Shown here: positions 51,041-62,915 of the stretch, in pieces
How positions within the stretch are numbered: position 1 is the first letter of the stretch
Layout: the number at the start of each line of letters is the position of its first letter
Origin: Macrolepiota albuminosa
Taxonomy: Eukaryota > Basidiomycota > Agaricomycetes > Agaricales > Agaricaceae
Direction of reading: 5' to 3'
DNA: 64,000 nucleotides
Assembly: GCA_027475525.1 (NCBI GenBank)
Contig: JAMWFC010000009.1
Location: forward strand, 2,212,187 to 2,276,186
Program-made: the position numbers and the translations under genes
Notes under the pieces: model-generated
Database searches by the model: none
What the model saw: the letters and a program-made list of their open reading frames with translations, nothing else
Told to the model about the DNA's origin: nothing

Positions 51041-52979
51041 ATGTCCACGTCCTTGCCTCCATTGGATACGACACTGGGTGTGACCCTTATTGGGGTCATT
51101 TTCTCCAGCATGTAAGTATCGCCTTGTCTATTTAGTGTTAGCTGATCTGGTCAGGTTACTGGGCATCGCTGCAGTGCAGACATTCATATTTGTGAAGACA
51201 AATAAGCAAATCAGATATATCAACAAATTTACTGTAGAAACTGCTTCTCATTTTCTATTTTTCCTGGTTCATTGACATACTGTTGCTTCTCTCCCTAGAC
51301 TATTCTCTTATTGTTACCACTTCCTTCCGTATTCTGAGTTCGAACGCTCACATTTCGTCATTTTAGGACTTTGGATGCGACTCACATTCTGTTCTCCTCG
51401 CACGTCATTTACCACTATTTGGTGACAAAACAAGGAAATATCATAAGCACGCCTCTCACTTGGAGTTTCACTGTTTGTCCACTCTGAACTCGCGTAATAG
51501 TAGTATACTCACTTGATTCTGAAGGCGGGCGTCAGTCTAGATGTGAGCCCTTGAAAAATCTTTATCTAAGAGTTGTTTAACTATCCCACCCAGTTCATCC
51601 TCACCAATTTCACCGAAATGTAAGTGCCGCTTGAGACCTATCCACCTTGTAACTCATGCTTGGACTCAGACTATATTCATTCCGCCTTTGGCAACGTACA
51701 TTGTATTCCTTCGCTCAAGAAAGAATTGCAACTGATCTTTTCCGGTATTAAGTATGCGACAGCAACCGAGGCCGTAATAGAGTGTTTGTGCCGGTGGTAA
51801 ACAATTCCTCGGAAAGGTTAATAAAATGGTTTGACAAGTTCTCTAGGCGGCCATGATCCTTCTCGATTTTGGTATCTATCAGATTAGGACTGAAGAAGAA
51901 ACGACTGACACAGTCACCCATAGGATTGAACATATGTTTGTATAACCTTGATTTACACCTAGAAGAGACAAAAAGCTGATTAACGTATATCATGGATAGA
52001 TATCCCATGGCAAGTGTAAGCATTTCTCACAAAATAGAGAGAAGCGTCTTACTAATCAATGTAACAGTTCACGAGTAGTCAAATTCATCGATTTAGGGCA
52101 GCTATCATGGAAGGTCTGAGTACTACATACTTTCCGGGTTCTTTCATGACTGAATTTGCCGTCCTGGAGACATTCCTGATTTTGTATCTCAGTGTCTCGA
52201 CGTTCGTCGATCTCTACCTTTGTCTTGCGCTCGCATACACCCTCAGTAAGAAAGCAAAAAGGTTAGACTGGTACGTAGGTATGTTCCCTGACAATGACAT
52301 AAGGTCAATCGTCTCACAGGGCAGAGACAAATGCGACCGTTTTGTCTGCGTATGCAATGAATACTGGCGCTCTCGCGACGTACATCCCTCGCAAGCCCGT
52401 TATATAACTATTGCTGACATCCGTCCAGTGTTTTCTCATTATGTTCCCTAATAACTGTCGGTATCCCTAGCGGAAATGCTACCAAGTACTCATGATATGT
52501 TTGTGACACAGTATGTCCTGATGCCAACGACCTTTGTTTTCATGGCTTTTCGAGTCATTCTATGTGGGTTATATGTGAATTCACTCCTAGCAATGTAAGC
52601 AAAGGAACATCATTTGAAACACGAAGCTGACAGGAGTAGGCTCAATGCTAGATTTTACTTCCAGCATCCGGAAGGACTTGTCAACATTGCGTTACCTCAT
52701 GGAAGTGTGTTTCTGTATAACAGAGGACATGCAAATCCCATCCCTGAAAATACCAGCACCAACAACAATTTGAATGTCACAATCAATGAAGCAGGACTTC
52801 CCCTATTTCCTCCCAGCAGTCAAGCGGGTAGACGTACAGTGAGCACATTAAACCTGCAGCAAGTTCTTTTCCCAACTGATGAACAGGCCAAGGATATTCA
52901 ATTGGTGGAGGTAAAAGTTACAAAGGAACAAATAGAAACTACAGAGAATCAATATCATGTAGACTGTTTGCACGACTGA
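51041..52979 (+). CDS. DUF6534-like multi-pass membrane protein (intactness uncertain)
   Basis: The start MSTSLPPLDTTLGVTLIGVIFSS is the typical N-terminus of an Agaricomycete membrane-protein family with a DUF6534 domain, function unknown. Recognisable exons: 51041-51111; 51155 onwards (LLGIAAVQTFIFVKTN); about 51367-51480 (LDATHILFSSHVIYHYLVTKQGN); about 52107-52260 (LYLSVSTFVDLYLCLALAYTLSKKAKR); about 52509-52596 (YVLMPTTFVFMAFRVILCGL, then YVNSLLAM); and 52614-52979 with the cytosolic tail starting at LNARFYFQHP. Hydrophobic segments occur at the expected spacing. I could not join the second and third pieces in frame with good splice sites, so the gene may be damaged or my exon edges wrong. 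It is an isolated host gene among transposons. Confidence 0.6.
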
Positions 52980-53070
52980 TAGTCAAGTTTTGAATATTGA
53001 ATATAACTGTTGCAGTCTAAATAACGCAGTGGTGACAGACTGACACTTGGAGTGCACTAAGCTGATATGC

Positions 53071-53233
53071 TAGTGTCCTTGTGCTTCAGAATAAATATAT
53101 TAAGTGAATAGTGGGATACATACTTAGTGTCCTCGTGCTTCAGAATAAAGAAGACAGGGACACTAGGGAGTGAAAATAAACTACTCGGTCACGTGTATAT
53201 ATCACGCACCTCCTCAATCCATCACTTTCAACA
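53071..53233 (-). repeat. Copia LTR, reverse
   Basis: Reverse copy of the LTR at 1962-2137: on the minus strand it starts TGTTGAAAGTGATGG and has GAGGAGGTGCGTG, TATTTTCACTCCC and TTATTCTGAAGCACGAGGACAC. No coding part of the element is attached, so it is probably a solo LTR; no target duplication is evident. Confidence 0.75.
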
Positions 53234-53539
53234 ATAACAACATGAAACATTCAAATTAGATGTTCTTCTGTGATAATCCATGCAAAACAGCTGATAACAA
53301 CCAAATGATGTGATGACTATTTAGTACAGAGCCTTTAAGGGCAGATAGAAATGTTGTAGAACCAACTTTATATACTGTCATCTACTGATCTCACATTGTC
53401 AAGAACAATTTGACCTCCAGCATTATATAAATAAATTGGCATTGATATGCACTAGCAAGTGTATAAGGCAAGAGTTGCCTAAATGTAGTGAAAGGCTGCA
53501 ACCAGGTCACAGTCAAGTAAATATTATTATAATCTGTCT
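53234..53539. other. Short non-coding segment
   Basis: No gene or repeat recognised between the Copia LTR and the decayed Gypsy integrase. Confidence 0.3.
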
Positions 53540-55085
53540 AGTGGTGTCCTGGAACTACTGGTGGCCACAGATGTTGTGGTACATTGGCTCATACACCAGC
53601 ACCTGTGACCTCTGCCTCTGGACCAGGCCCCAACATTGTCTCCCCTCCAGCCAGCTTCACCCCCTGCTAATGCCTACAGAATGCTGGAGCATGGCCTCCA
53701 TGGACTTCATCATAGTAGAACTTCCAGATGCATATGGGTACAACACCATTATAGTGGTTATTGACCTTTTTAGTAAGCATGCCCATTTCATCCCAACTCC
53801 ACAACATGCTCTGCGATGGGTGCTGCCAACCTGTACCAGAAAAAACATCTGGAAGCTCCATGGCCTCTCTGATATGTATGTGTCTGACCAGGTCCACACT
53901 TTGTCATGGAATTCACCTAGGAGCTCTACTGACTTCTCCATGTGAAGCTCCACACCTCCACCACCTACTACTTGCAGTCCAATGGCCAGACCAAGCATGT
54001 AAATCAGGAGCTGAAACAGTATCTCAAACTCTTCTGAAATGAGTGCCAGGATGACTGGGACAAGCTCCTCCCAGAGACTATGTTCCAGTACAACAACCAT
54101 ATCCACTCATCTATGCAGGTGTCACTGTTCTTCCTCAACACAGGTCAGCATCTCCAGGTGGGTTCTGAACCATGCATGCAGCAGTTGAAGAAAAAGTCTG
54201 TTGGCATACCATGCCATTATGTCAAAAGTGCACCATCATCCACAATGCTACTGTCATCTCTTTCACTCATCACACTCATCACCCACTTTGTCTACACCTG
54301 CTTTGTCTAACAAGTTGCCACTGCCTTTGTCCAAAGACACAATCCTACCCATTGTTACTTACTCACATAAATACAGACACTAGCAGTAGTGCATGCTCAG
54401 TCAATCATATTGAACTGAGGGTGAGTAGCATATAACATCATAGATACTAGTCTTGAACTGACAATCACCTACCTAGACTATAGAATGCTTATGTCTGTGT
54501 CAGGTAGATAATCAGTCAATCATATTGAACTGAGGACTATAGATTACTTACATCTTTGTCAGGTTCTAACAAAGTCTGTCAATGAGTTTGTCAACTATAT
54601 GCAACAGGTGCAGGAGAAGGCAAAGACAGCACTCACCAAGGTGAAAAATGACATGGCCTGGTACTATAATTGAGGATGGACCTCAGCCTCCATGTACAAG
54701 CCTGGCAACTGAGTCTACCTGGACTTCTGGCCAGAATGCACCAGCTCTATCCCACTTCAGACAACCCAATATCTGGATGTCAAGCCTTGCTGCCCCCACC
54801 ACTAGTTCTCACAGAGGATGGCCCAGAGTACAAGGTTGAGAAGATCCTGAACAGCCATATCTTTGACCACAAACTACAGTACAAGGTGAAGTGGAAAGGC
54901 CACAGTATCAAGAACATATTCTGAGAACCCTCCAAGAATGTCGATGCACTGGCCCTTACCTGGAAGTTCCATCAGACCCACCCTGATGCACTGTGAGCTA
55001 TCCAAGGCATCTACCAGGTTGACCACACTATTTCAGAGCCATTCTACTCTGTGTGTCAAGGCACTGCACCCTAAGAGGGGGAATG
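53540..55085 (+). pseudogene. Decayed element-B-family integrase and chromodomain
   Basis: Plus-strand counterpart of 26363-27700. The motifs SWNYWWPQMLWYIGSYTSTCDLCLWT, VELPDAYGYNTIIVVIDLF, WKLHGLSDMYVSD and FQYNNHIHSSMQV are clear. After the solo LTR at 54199-54571 it goes on with NEFVNYMQQVQEKAKTALTKV and the chromodomain (YKVEKILNSHIFDH, YKVKWKGHSIKN). Frameshifts and stops are many; Arg codons CGN are mostly TGN or CAN. It ends at the 3' LTR fragment at 55087. Confidence 0.88.
54199..54571 (+). repeat. Solo LTR (TGTTGG...CTAACA type), copy 2
   Basis: 373 bp, TGTTGGCATACC to TTCTAACA, flanked by AAGTC at 54194-54198 and 54572-54576. Same LTR, same insertion site as the reverse copy at 22907-23279. 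The ends and 5-bp duplication are typical of a Copia or Gypsy solo LTR. Its inner part holds two copies of a CAATCATATTGAACTGAG word. Confidence 0.85.
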
Positions 55086-55086
55086 A

Positions 55087-55326
55087 TGACAGGGGACTTC
55101 CTTTTTTGGAAGACCTTGGCACTTCCTAGACACCTCAGCAACCTCTTCAACACTTCCCATGCCTTCTCAGAGGCTTTTGAGACCCCTCTGATTCATCCTG
55201 GAGTAAGCTTTACATACTGTATAGTTATTCACATGCCACCACTACTGTGCTGATGTGCTATACTGCAGCAGAGACATTCTTAGACTTGTTCTCTTTGGAT
55301 TTCTCATTGCCAGATGATCAGCTATG
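55087..55326 (+). repeat. Decayed element-B-family 3' LTR, truncated
   Basis: Begins TGACAGGGGACTTCC directly after the integrase remnant and follows the reverse element B LTR sequence to ACTTGTTCTCTTTGGAT and TTGCCAGATGA, then diverges. It is the 3' LTR of the remnant at 53540-55085. Confidence 0.75.
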
Positions 55327-55507
55327 TGTAGGATGTAGTTCCCACTTAGAGAAAGCCCATGCAGCCAGATGATAGAACCCCACTATATTTTTCTAGCAGT
55401 AAGCAATGTATGTACATAGAGAGCAAGATGAAAGTGTTTGAAAGAAAAAAAGAAAAAAGCAGAAACTCTGGTTTCCAATGTAACATAGATGTAAAGTGTA
55501 AAATGGA

Positions 55508-55815
55508 TGTAAGAGCAATCTCTGGAGGTTGTGGCTAGCAGAGGAAAATCTGAAGTATATTAAAACAGTATCAACGACAACATTAAGCATAACTAATCAT
55601 CTAGCAGAGGGGAATCCAAAGACAACAAGTCTAAAGATTACTCTGCCTAAGTGCAGCACATCAGTGCAACAGTGGTGGCATGGAAATGACTATACAGTAC
55701 ATAAAACTTACCCCAGAATGAGTCAGAGAAGTTCTGGAAGCCTCTGGGAGGGCCAGGGAGTTGTCAAATGACTGGAAGGTGCCAAGAAAATATGAGAAAA
55801 GAAAGTACCCTGACA
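55508..55815 (+). repeat. Decayed element-B-type LTR
   Basis: TGTAAGAGCAATC to TACCCTGACA, 308 bp, matching the 312-bp element B LTR along its length (GCACATCAGTGC, ACTATACAGTACA) with CpG mostly lost. No target duplication is visible. Confidence 0.8.
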
Positions 55816-58800
55816 TTGGCAGTGCTAGGCTTGCTGCACTACAGGTGTGAGAACTCTTCCCCAAACTACTGGAAACTGAGGCCTGTCTTGCAATGGCAGG
55901 CACCTTCTCCTTGGCAAACTACCTTTCCTCATCTAGCTTCCTCTTCTATAGTGCCCATGTCAAGGCCTAAGCATTTCAAACTGCCTTGGCAAGCACCTCC
56001 TCTTTTTCTTGGTCTACTTCAAGCTTGGCCAAGAGTGCTAACACTTCTTGTTTGATACAAAAAGAGAGATCAGATCCAAGCTAAGTTAGAAAATAAAGTT
56101 AGAGATACTCACTTGGCAACAAGTGGATTTACTATCATCAGCAAGGCACCTGTCAAAATGTCATCCAGAAGATGAGGACTGGGGGAGGTGCCTCAAGACA
56201 AGATCAGTTAGTGATGCAGCAAAAAGGAGATATGGACATACAAATCAACCAAATAGCACTAACTAGTCAGCACTATAGTTATCAAAGTAACAAGCCCAAC
56301 ACTATTCCCACACCTCAATCTTCCTGTTCCAACTGACTCCAGGAACACATATTTCAATCTAATGCTCAAGAAGCCTTATAATGCCAGTAACTACAGATGC
56401 AAGCACCTCTCACTCACTTGCTTGTATAGGCCGTTGCTAGCACAGCGTGTCTGAGATCTACCTTGTTACAAACTTGACAATATAATTTTATTATTATTAT
56501 TTTATTTTAATTATTTTCATGCTTTTACAAACATATGCAAAGATAAAGATAAACATATAAATAAATACATATAAGTGAACTGATCATTCTACCAAATGCT
56601 TATGTAATATATCATATGTCTAAAATAAAATAATGGAATGATCATATGAATCTGGTCATATGGAATGGTGGAGACCATGACTATGTGCCCAAACTATTAA
56701 TTAATAAATATTAAAACATTTTTAATATATGCAAATATATATTATGTTACTTCTGCAGTTTGTTGCACTACATGAATATTTTCTTGACAATATAAAAACA
56801 ATAGCAGAAAAGTATGACTAACCGGTCCTTTTACATATTTAAATTTTATTATTTATTTTATAATTTTATAATTTATTTATTTTCAAATGTTTTCCCTTTT
56901 TAAAATATACATATAAATCCTTTTATCAGTTTTGATATCGGGTATATAAAAGTCCGTTAATATATGATAGTACATTAGATGTAAAATATAATAATATGCA
57001 AAATACATGACTATAATCTGAGGCCTACTAAGCATTACATACAAAACCAAATTACCTACAAAAGAATACGGAGGAATCACTCATGCAAGAACACCTGTAG
57101 TATACCTGCATTAATAAAATTAGTTGCTGAATAAACCAAAGAGGAAATGAAATACTTACAATTTCCCTCGAAGAGTTGTTGAACATGTGGCAAGCAGTTA
57201 AGTGCCTTGGAATGATATGTTAAACAACAATATTGCACACTGTCCAGCTGTGTGCAGCACCCAAAAAGGAATACATGAATGCTTTGTCAAAGCATTGCTT
57301 GTTGTTACTTGGATGTACATGGGAAGCAGTGACAAGGTGATTATTTCGATCGAACCCTTTGATCGTAAGATGTTGAGCAGTTCAGTTGTAATGAGTGTAA
57401 GCACTGCTATAAATATACAAGTTTGATATTATAAAAATGCCTCTACATACTAAAACAGACTGAAAAATTCACCAAAATATAAGTTTGATGACATTAGCAT
57501 GTGTTCATACATTGAAGTACTAACTAGTGACTATATTTAATCTATTGGCTACATTCTTCCTCATCTGTATGCCACGTAATATAGAGGCAGATGTGTGCAG
57601 GCACCAGCACCAAATATTAGTAATTGGTAGTGTAGTCATGATGTTAAGTGAATAGAATAACAAGTGTAAATATATATGAAGGTATATTGAGAGAACATAT
57701 TGACAATGTATATTTGTCATGTAAATGAGTGAGTTCACACTAACTATATGTTTTACTGATAACTCAACATATTGGTTGGTTTATCAATTTAGTTTATTCT
57801 ATCGGTGTTTGAGTAATACATTATATTTTCCATAGAGGTTTATATAGAAATATTTTGGTTTGACTCGTATGAATCCATAGACTAAGCAGACTGACGTACA
57901 TACTTTCTGTACTGTATTAATTGATATAATTTTACCCATTGGATCATGCGAGCTCGGAGTGAGTAATAAGTACCAAGTCAATATACAGTGACAGTATTTG
58001 CTTCCAGCAGGCATTTGTTGAGCAAGTCCATGGCAACATAGAATGCTAATACCAGTACCTCCAAGCGGCGGTGAGAAGGCATTTTTCAGAGCATGCAATA
58101 GCATTTTGTAAGAGTGAGCTAGACATAACATAGCCAATATAAGAACCCACCAAAAGGAAACAACAGACTGAAAGTGGAGAGCACACAAGGGGAAGAAGAA
58201 GTGAAGGCTTACGTACATACTGTAATATATAAGGAATAAAATCATAATACATAATATCAAATATACACAAATTATAAATCATTTCAACATACTATAAAGT
58301 TGTACCTTTTTTTAAAATAAAAATATATACATATAGATTTATAAGCTGGTTTTTCTTGTTGGCTAGTCTTGTACAAAGCAGCATAACAACAATTAAATGT
58401 ATATGTGTATGTTTGCTATATACTCTCTAAACAGTCATTCAACTGAACTATTATATAATACAAAGTTATGTTTATGAAATCGTTATTTGATTTTACTATT
58501 CATTCTTTTTATAATTTAATAATTATTGAAAATAATGACAAAATAAATAAATAAATATAGTTAAACTAATTGTCCTACTGAATACTTATATAATATACAA
58601 TTATATTTAAAAAAGCAGGTAACATGAACAGTTATAAAATTGGTCATATAAACTTACAGTTGACATTATGTGTCCAAACTCATTATTACTAACTAATAAC
58701 CCAGTCCCACCAAATGCTTATATAACATGCACAGTTGTTTGCTTGATAGGTACGAGCTGCACTACATCCTTTAGCATGCAGCTAGCATCTCATTGGAGAC

Positions 58801-59399
58801 TTTGCCTCCAAACTCCCCCCAACTAAGCCTCTACCCTAACCTCACTTTGTTCGGTTAAAGCTCCAAGTATGTATAAGTAATTCAGCCTCCACCTTAACCT
58901 CACTTTATTTGGTTAAGGCTCCAAGTATGTATTTTCCAACTCAGTGCAAACTTGTCAAAGAATTATTGTAAGCTAAATTGAATTTTTCAGATTTTTTAAA
59001 CATTTATCACTCTCAAAAAAAAACTAAAAATCAGTGTATCAGTAGCTTTTAAGTTGTTTCTGATTTTTCAGTGATTTTTCTAGCAGTTTTTAAGCATTTT
59101 CTACTAATATTTAGTAGAAAACACATTAAAAAAGCAATTCTTAATTCAATCTTTTTGTTTTTCAACTCAAGCTTTAAATTCAACTTCAATATTATTATTA
59201 ATTTGTTGATATTTTATGTTCTGAGTAGTTAAAAGCTCAAATACAATCTCAACCTTACTTTTTTCAGTGCAAGAAATTGAGCTCAAATTTGACTTCAACT
59301 CATTCAAATATTAACATTACATTGTTTAATATATAAAACATTAATTTATTAACTCTGCACTATATAAATCTTCAATAAAATATGCTCAGGACATACATA
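55816..59399. other. AT-rich region without recognisable genes
   Basis: About 3.6 kb with many stops in all frames. A block of about 46 bp is repeated in tandem at 58831 and 58888 (CCTCTACCCTAACCTCACTT; CCTCCACCTTAACCTCACTT), each containing an inverted CTTAACC/GGTTAAG pair. The open frames here are short and carry no motif. The region up to 56.4 kb is CpG-poor and may be decayed retroelement. Confidence 0.4.
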
Positions 59400-59731
59400 C
59401 ATTGGGTGCAGAGAATAACATTTTTTTGTAATCCAATTAATTTCAGAATTTGATTTGAATAGTTTTGTTAAAAAACATTTTAACTGAACTTAAAAAAATT
59501 AAAAAAAAATTGCCACAGGAAGCTTGTTCTGGTTCTTAGGCTTAAAAATGACCAATATAGTCTCTCCAATATATTTGAGAGCATTAGACCAAATGCCATT
59601 TAAAATCTAATTATAATATTTTTTTTAATAATTTTAACAGAAAGATTTAAATAAAAATCTGAACTTAATTGCATTATTTTCACTATATTTTTACATTGTT
59701 TTGGCAAAAAATATCATTTTTGCACCCAGTG
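59400..59731. mobile_element. MITE-like element with short inverted ends
   Basis: Starts CATTGGGTGCAGAGAATAAC and ends with the inverse of CACTGGGTGCAAAAATGATA, giving imperfect inverted ends of about 25 bp; flanked by ATA on both sides, consistent with a TA-type target. 332 bp, no coding capacity, AT-rich. The CAYTGGGTGCA end resembles Tc1/mariner-type elements, but that is inference. Confidence 0.5.
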
Positions 59732-61550
59732 ATAAAGAGAGGAACCAACAAAAAAAAACAAAAATGATTGCAGAATACATGTATTATGCAAATTGATGTT
59801 AAACAATAAAAAGAGCTGAAAATCTGACATGCACAGCCACAATTTCAAAGTCAGCTTATTTGATAAGCTGCTGACAAAGATTAGCTAAGATTTTGATATT
59901 CTGATAAATTTTAAGTCAGTAGTGCCAAAAAAGGATAAAGTTCACATAAGTTGTCCCATAATATATAAATACCGAGGATCATCTTTATAGACTACTTAGT
60001 TCTTAGTTAGCTATAGATAATAAAAATAAATTATATTCACTATGAGCACATTTAACATATATTATATCAGCGTTTGGGTATATGACTGCCAATGATTTTT
60101 TGAAAATTATATGATCTCGCATTATTCAAAATCACATAAACTGTCTTCATTTTGCAAGGGTCGTTTAAACAATATGATTTATATATAGCCCTAAATATAC
60201 AGACTTGATTCAAACTAAACAACTCCTTATTGGTAATATATAATCATGCCACTCGAATATATAACACTATTGTTGCTTTACTATCTTTGCAGACTCATAT
60301 ATCCAATGTATCCAGACTGCCTTCTTCAACAATCAACCTTCTACCAGTAATTAAACTGTTATGGACCACACTCTTAAGGACAAATCCATGTATCAATTAA
60401 AATGACTGTTTGTGAAGTATATAATATTTTTTAGGATATATTGTCTGTCTCCTGACTTATAAACCGGCACATCAATGTATCTATTAATTGCAATATTAAT
60501 CAACACCACATCAAAAGACAATATTGGTGCTGTATATACTGTTCTCATTATTCTAATTAATTTAGATATGCATGTTCTGCACCGAGATTCAGTAAGAAAT
60601 TCCATGTTCTTTAGAAAATGTTGTATTGACAGTTGTAAATTATCTAGTATGGCAATTTGACATAAATTTGACATAACAGCTTTTCTGTTAACTGCATGAC
60701 CATGTTGATGACACCCAAAGTTTGGTCAGTAACAAATATATTAATAGTGTTACCGTACCAAAAGCTTGCGTTGGGCACGCTAAAGTGATGAGAGGAGTCT
60801 CGGGCAGGTCCCAGAGAATGCGCCTATGAAAATAAAAGTAAGGTCGGAAGAGGGTCGGCAAGTGTCAAAGCGCTAAGATAAAGCGCCTATGAAAGAAGTG
60901 GTAAGTGAACACGGCAATGGGAGCAGCAAGAACACGGTAAGCTTAGCGAGGTCTAAGCGTTGTTAATGCCTGCCATAGCTGCAAGGCATGAGGGCGTCGA
61001 GTATTAGTGAGAGTCTGCAGCTGCCGATGACTTCGACGTTGCCGACTGTAAATGGAACTTGGACCGTAAGGGAGACTGGAGTAAAGGGAGCAGGAAACTC
61101 TGTTCTCTGGTTTGATGGATATGTACAAGTCGGTAAGTACTTTTTATACTACAAGGAGTTCACCGTCGCCAGTGACTAACCATTGTCAAAGTGTGGTAAA
61201 CTAGAAAATTTTATAGGGGTAGCTCCAACGATTTCAGATCCCTACCGTCCATTCAAGATCCTTAGCGACTCCAGGCAGCAGATCGTGAAGCTAAATCATC
61301 AATCCATCACCCTTCTGTCTGTCCAAATGCTTAGCGATGTCAGGCGCCAAATTGAGGTGCTAAGCGATGTCAGATGCCAAGGTCAAACGCCAAGCTGTCC
61401 GTCAGTTTTTGATAGATCATCAGGCTTCTCCCTAAGCGCTGTCGTCAGTGACTGATGCCATCTGTCAGTTGTCATTCTGTCTGCCGTTGGCGCTATCACT
61501 GATCGGATCTGCTTTTTGCTGTGCATGGCCATCAAATATTGCCAAAAATT
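59732..61550. other. AT-rich, then mixed sequence; no gene recognised
   Basis: AT-rich up to about 60.7 kb. From 60.76 to 61.5 kb the composition rises in GC and short motifs repeat (GCGCCTATGAAA at about 60819 and 60879; CTAAGCGATGTCAG-like words at about 61330 and 61361), suggesting a non-autonomous repeat. No protein family is seen. Confidence 0.35.
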
Positions 61551-61640
61551 GGTTAATTAGCACGTGCTAAGGTATTCCGAGCCTGTGCCATGTTGCCGTA
61601 GCCTGCCGTTGATGCGCTGATTCTGTATGGGGTCCTATCA
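61551..61640 (+). repeat. Dispersed repeat, copy 2
   Basis: Matches 22525-22615: TGCTAAGGTATTCCGAGCC, GTGCCATGTTGCCGTAGCC and GGGGTCCTATCA in the same order. This copy keeps more CpG than the other. Confidence 0.6.
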
Positions 61641-61886
61641 ACGTGAACAGTGCATGTATAATGTGTATACATTTTGCCTGTATGTAAGCAACTTTTTAAT
61701 CACAGTATAAATACTCATTAATTCACCATACAAAAAGTTTCTCAGATTGCAATTGTTTATATAATTTCTCAAATCCTCTCTTGCATCCTTCAGCATGATT
61801 TTACTTTCATGTATTGATAAGAAGTTGCTTTCCATGCTTTGCTCCACATTTGTCCAGATTTAATTCCTGTTTACTGCTTATAAGAT

Positions 61887-62680
61887 TTTTTTAATTTTTA
61901 AGTTGGATGATCATCATTGTAGTTCTGGTTTATTTTGCTGGGTATTGGTTGAGGATGCACTATGGGCTGAGTGCCCTTAGCTGGAATAAATCTGCTTTTA
62001 GGGGACTGCAGTAGCTTAATAGGTCTATCTTTACTAGCAACCTGCCATTTGATATCTGAGAATGATGCATCATTGTAAGAGTTCTTGTTACTCCAACTTA
62101 AGGCCGTATAAAGGTTAGGAGGCATGTAACCTTTTTGTTTGCATTGTTTAAATGAATAAATTAGATCAAATCATCTAAGTAAATCGACAAAACTTTTAGG
62201 GAGCTGGTTCATATATCTGAGTTTGGTTATTTCATCGAGCAGTTTCAAGTCACAAAATTCTCTTCACAATGCACTACTTGCTTTGCCTTGTATTTTGTTA
62301 GCATCAAATCCTTGGATAATGAGCGTTCCTGCAGCTGTAGCACTGCAGGATAGTGCAGTGTAGTAGGCTTGATGTGATTGACACTTGGTTAAGTCTACTG
62401 GATTGTAAGGTCTAGATTTTCCTTAACTCGCATAATTCATCATAATGTAGTTTACCAATACCTCTACCTGTGATTGAGACAAAGACATACTGTTGTTGCT
62501 AGAAAGTCTACATTTAAGATGCATGCTTGTACGTATAATTGGAACCATATTACTAGAAAGTCCATCAATTTTTACTCTTTGCAGAGGATTGTTGAGTAGT
62601 ACAAATAACATATCTAGCATAATTTGTCTGTGTAACGGAGTCATCCGTATTCTCAGTGTCAACGACACTATAATCAATTA
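61887..62680 (-). pseudogene. Pif1-type helicase C-terminus, decayed
   Basis: Minus-strand translation reads SQSQVEVLVNYIMMNYAS, stop, GKSRPYNPVDLTKCQSHQ, AYYTALSCSATAAGTLIIQG, FDANKIQGKASSAL, stop, and then REFCDLKLLDEITKLRYMNQLP. The AYYTALSxS segment is helicase motif VI of the Pif1 family. This arrangement is characteristic of large helicase genes multiplied in Agaricomycetes, often linked to Helitrons. At least three in-frame stops interrupt it, one at what should be CGN (Arg). Upstream motifs are missing, so it is a 5'-truncated relic. Whether it came from a Helitron is not shown. Confidence 0.7.
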
Positions 62681-62915
62681 GTAGAGTATTATGTAAGACA
62701 ACATCTTGTTTTCACTCTAAGTACTAGTCAAATCTGATACTGCGGTCTGATTTAGCACTTGTGTGATACACACAAGATAGTTCTAACCCGTAACTCCGGT
62801 TACATTTTTTTAAATCTTCTGCTATCGGCTTTAGACTCTAGGCTTGTTACTGACTAGGCAACTATCATCAAAACCTCTCGATTCTCTGTTGGCATCACAC
62901 TGAAAACGTGCTTCC
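62681..62915 (+). promoter_or_regulatory. LTR end and leader of an element N relative
   Basis: The end ATCTTGTTTTCA resembles the LTR end of element N (GACTTTGTTTCA), and 17 nt later TCTGATACTGCGG matches TCTGATACTACGG in the element N leader. The LTR before it seems cut off by the helicase remnant. This is the start of the ORF1-bearing element that follows. Confidence 0.5.

Noticed and set aside
62119..62127. GCATGTAAC resembling the purine tract-LTR border of element N
   Set aside because: It lies within the translated helicase remnant, which continues across it on the minus strand; no LTR sequence follows.
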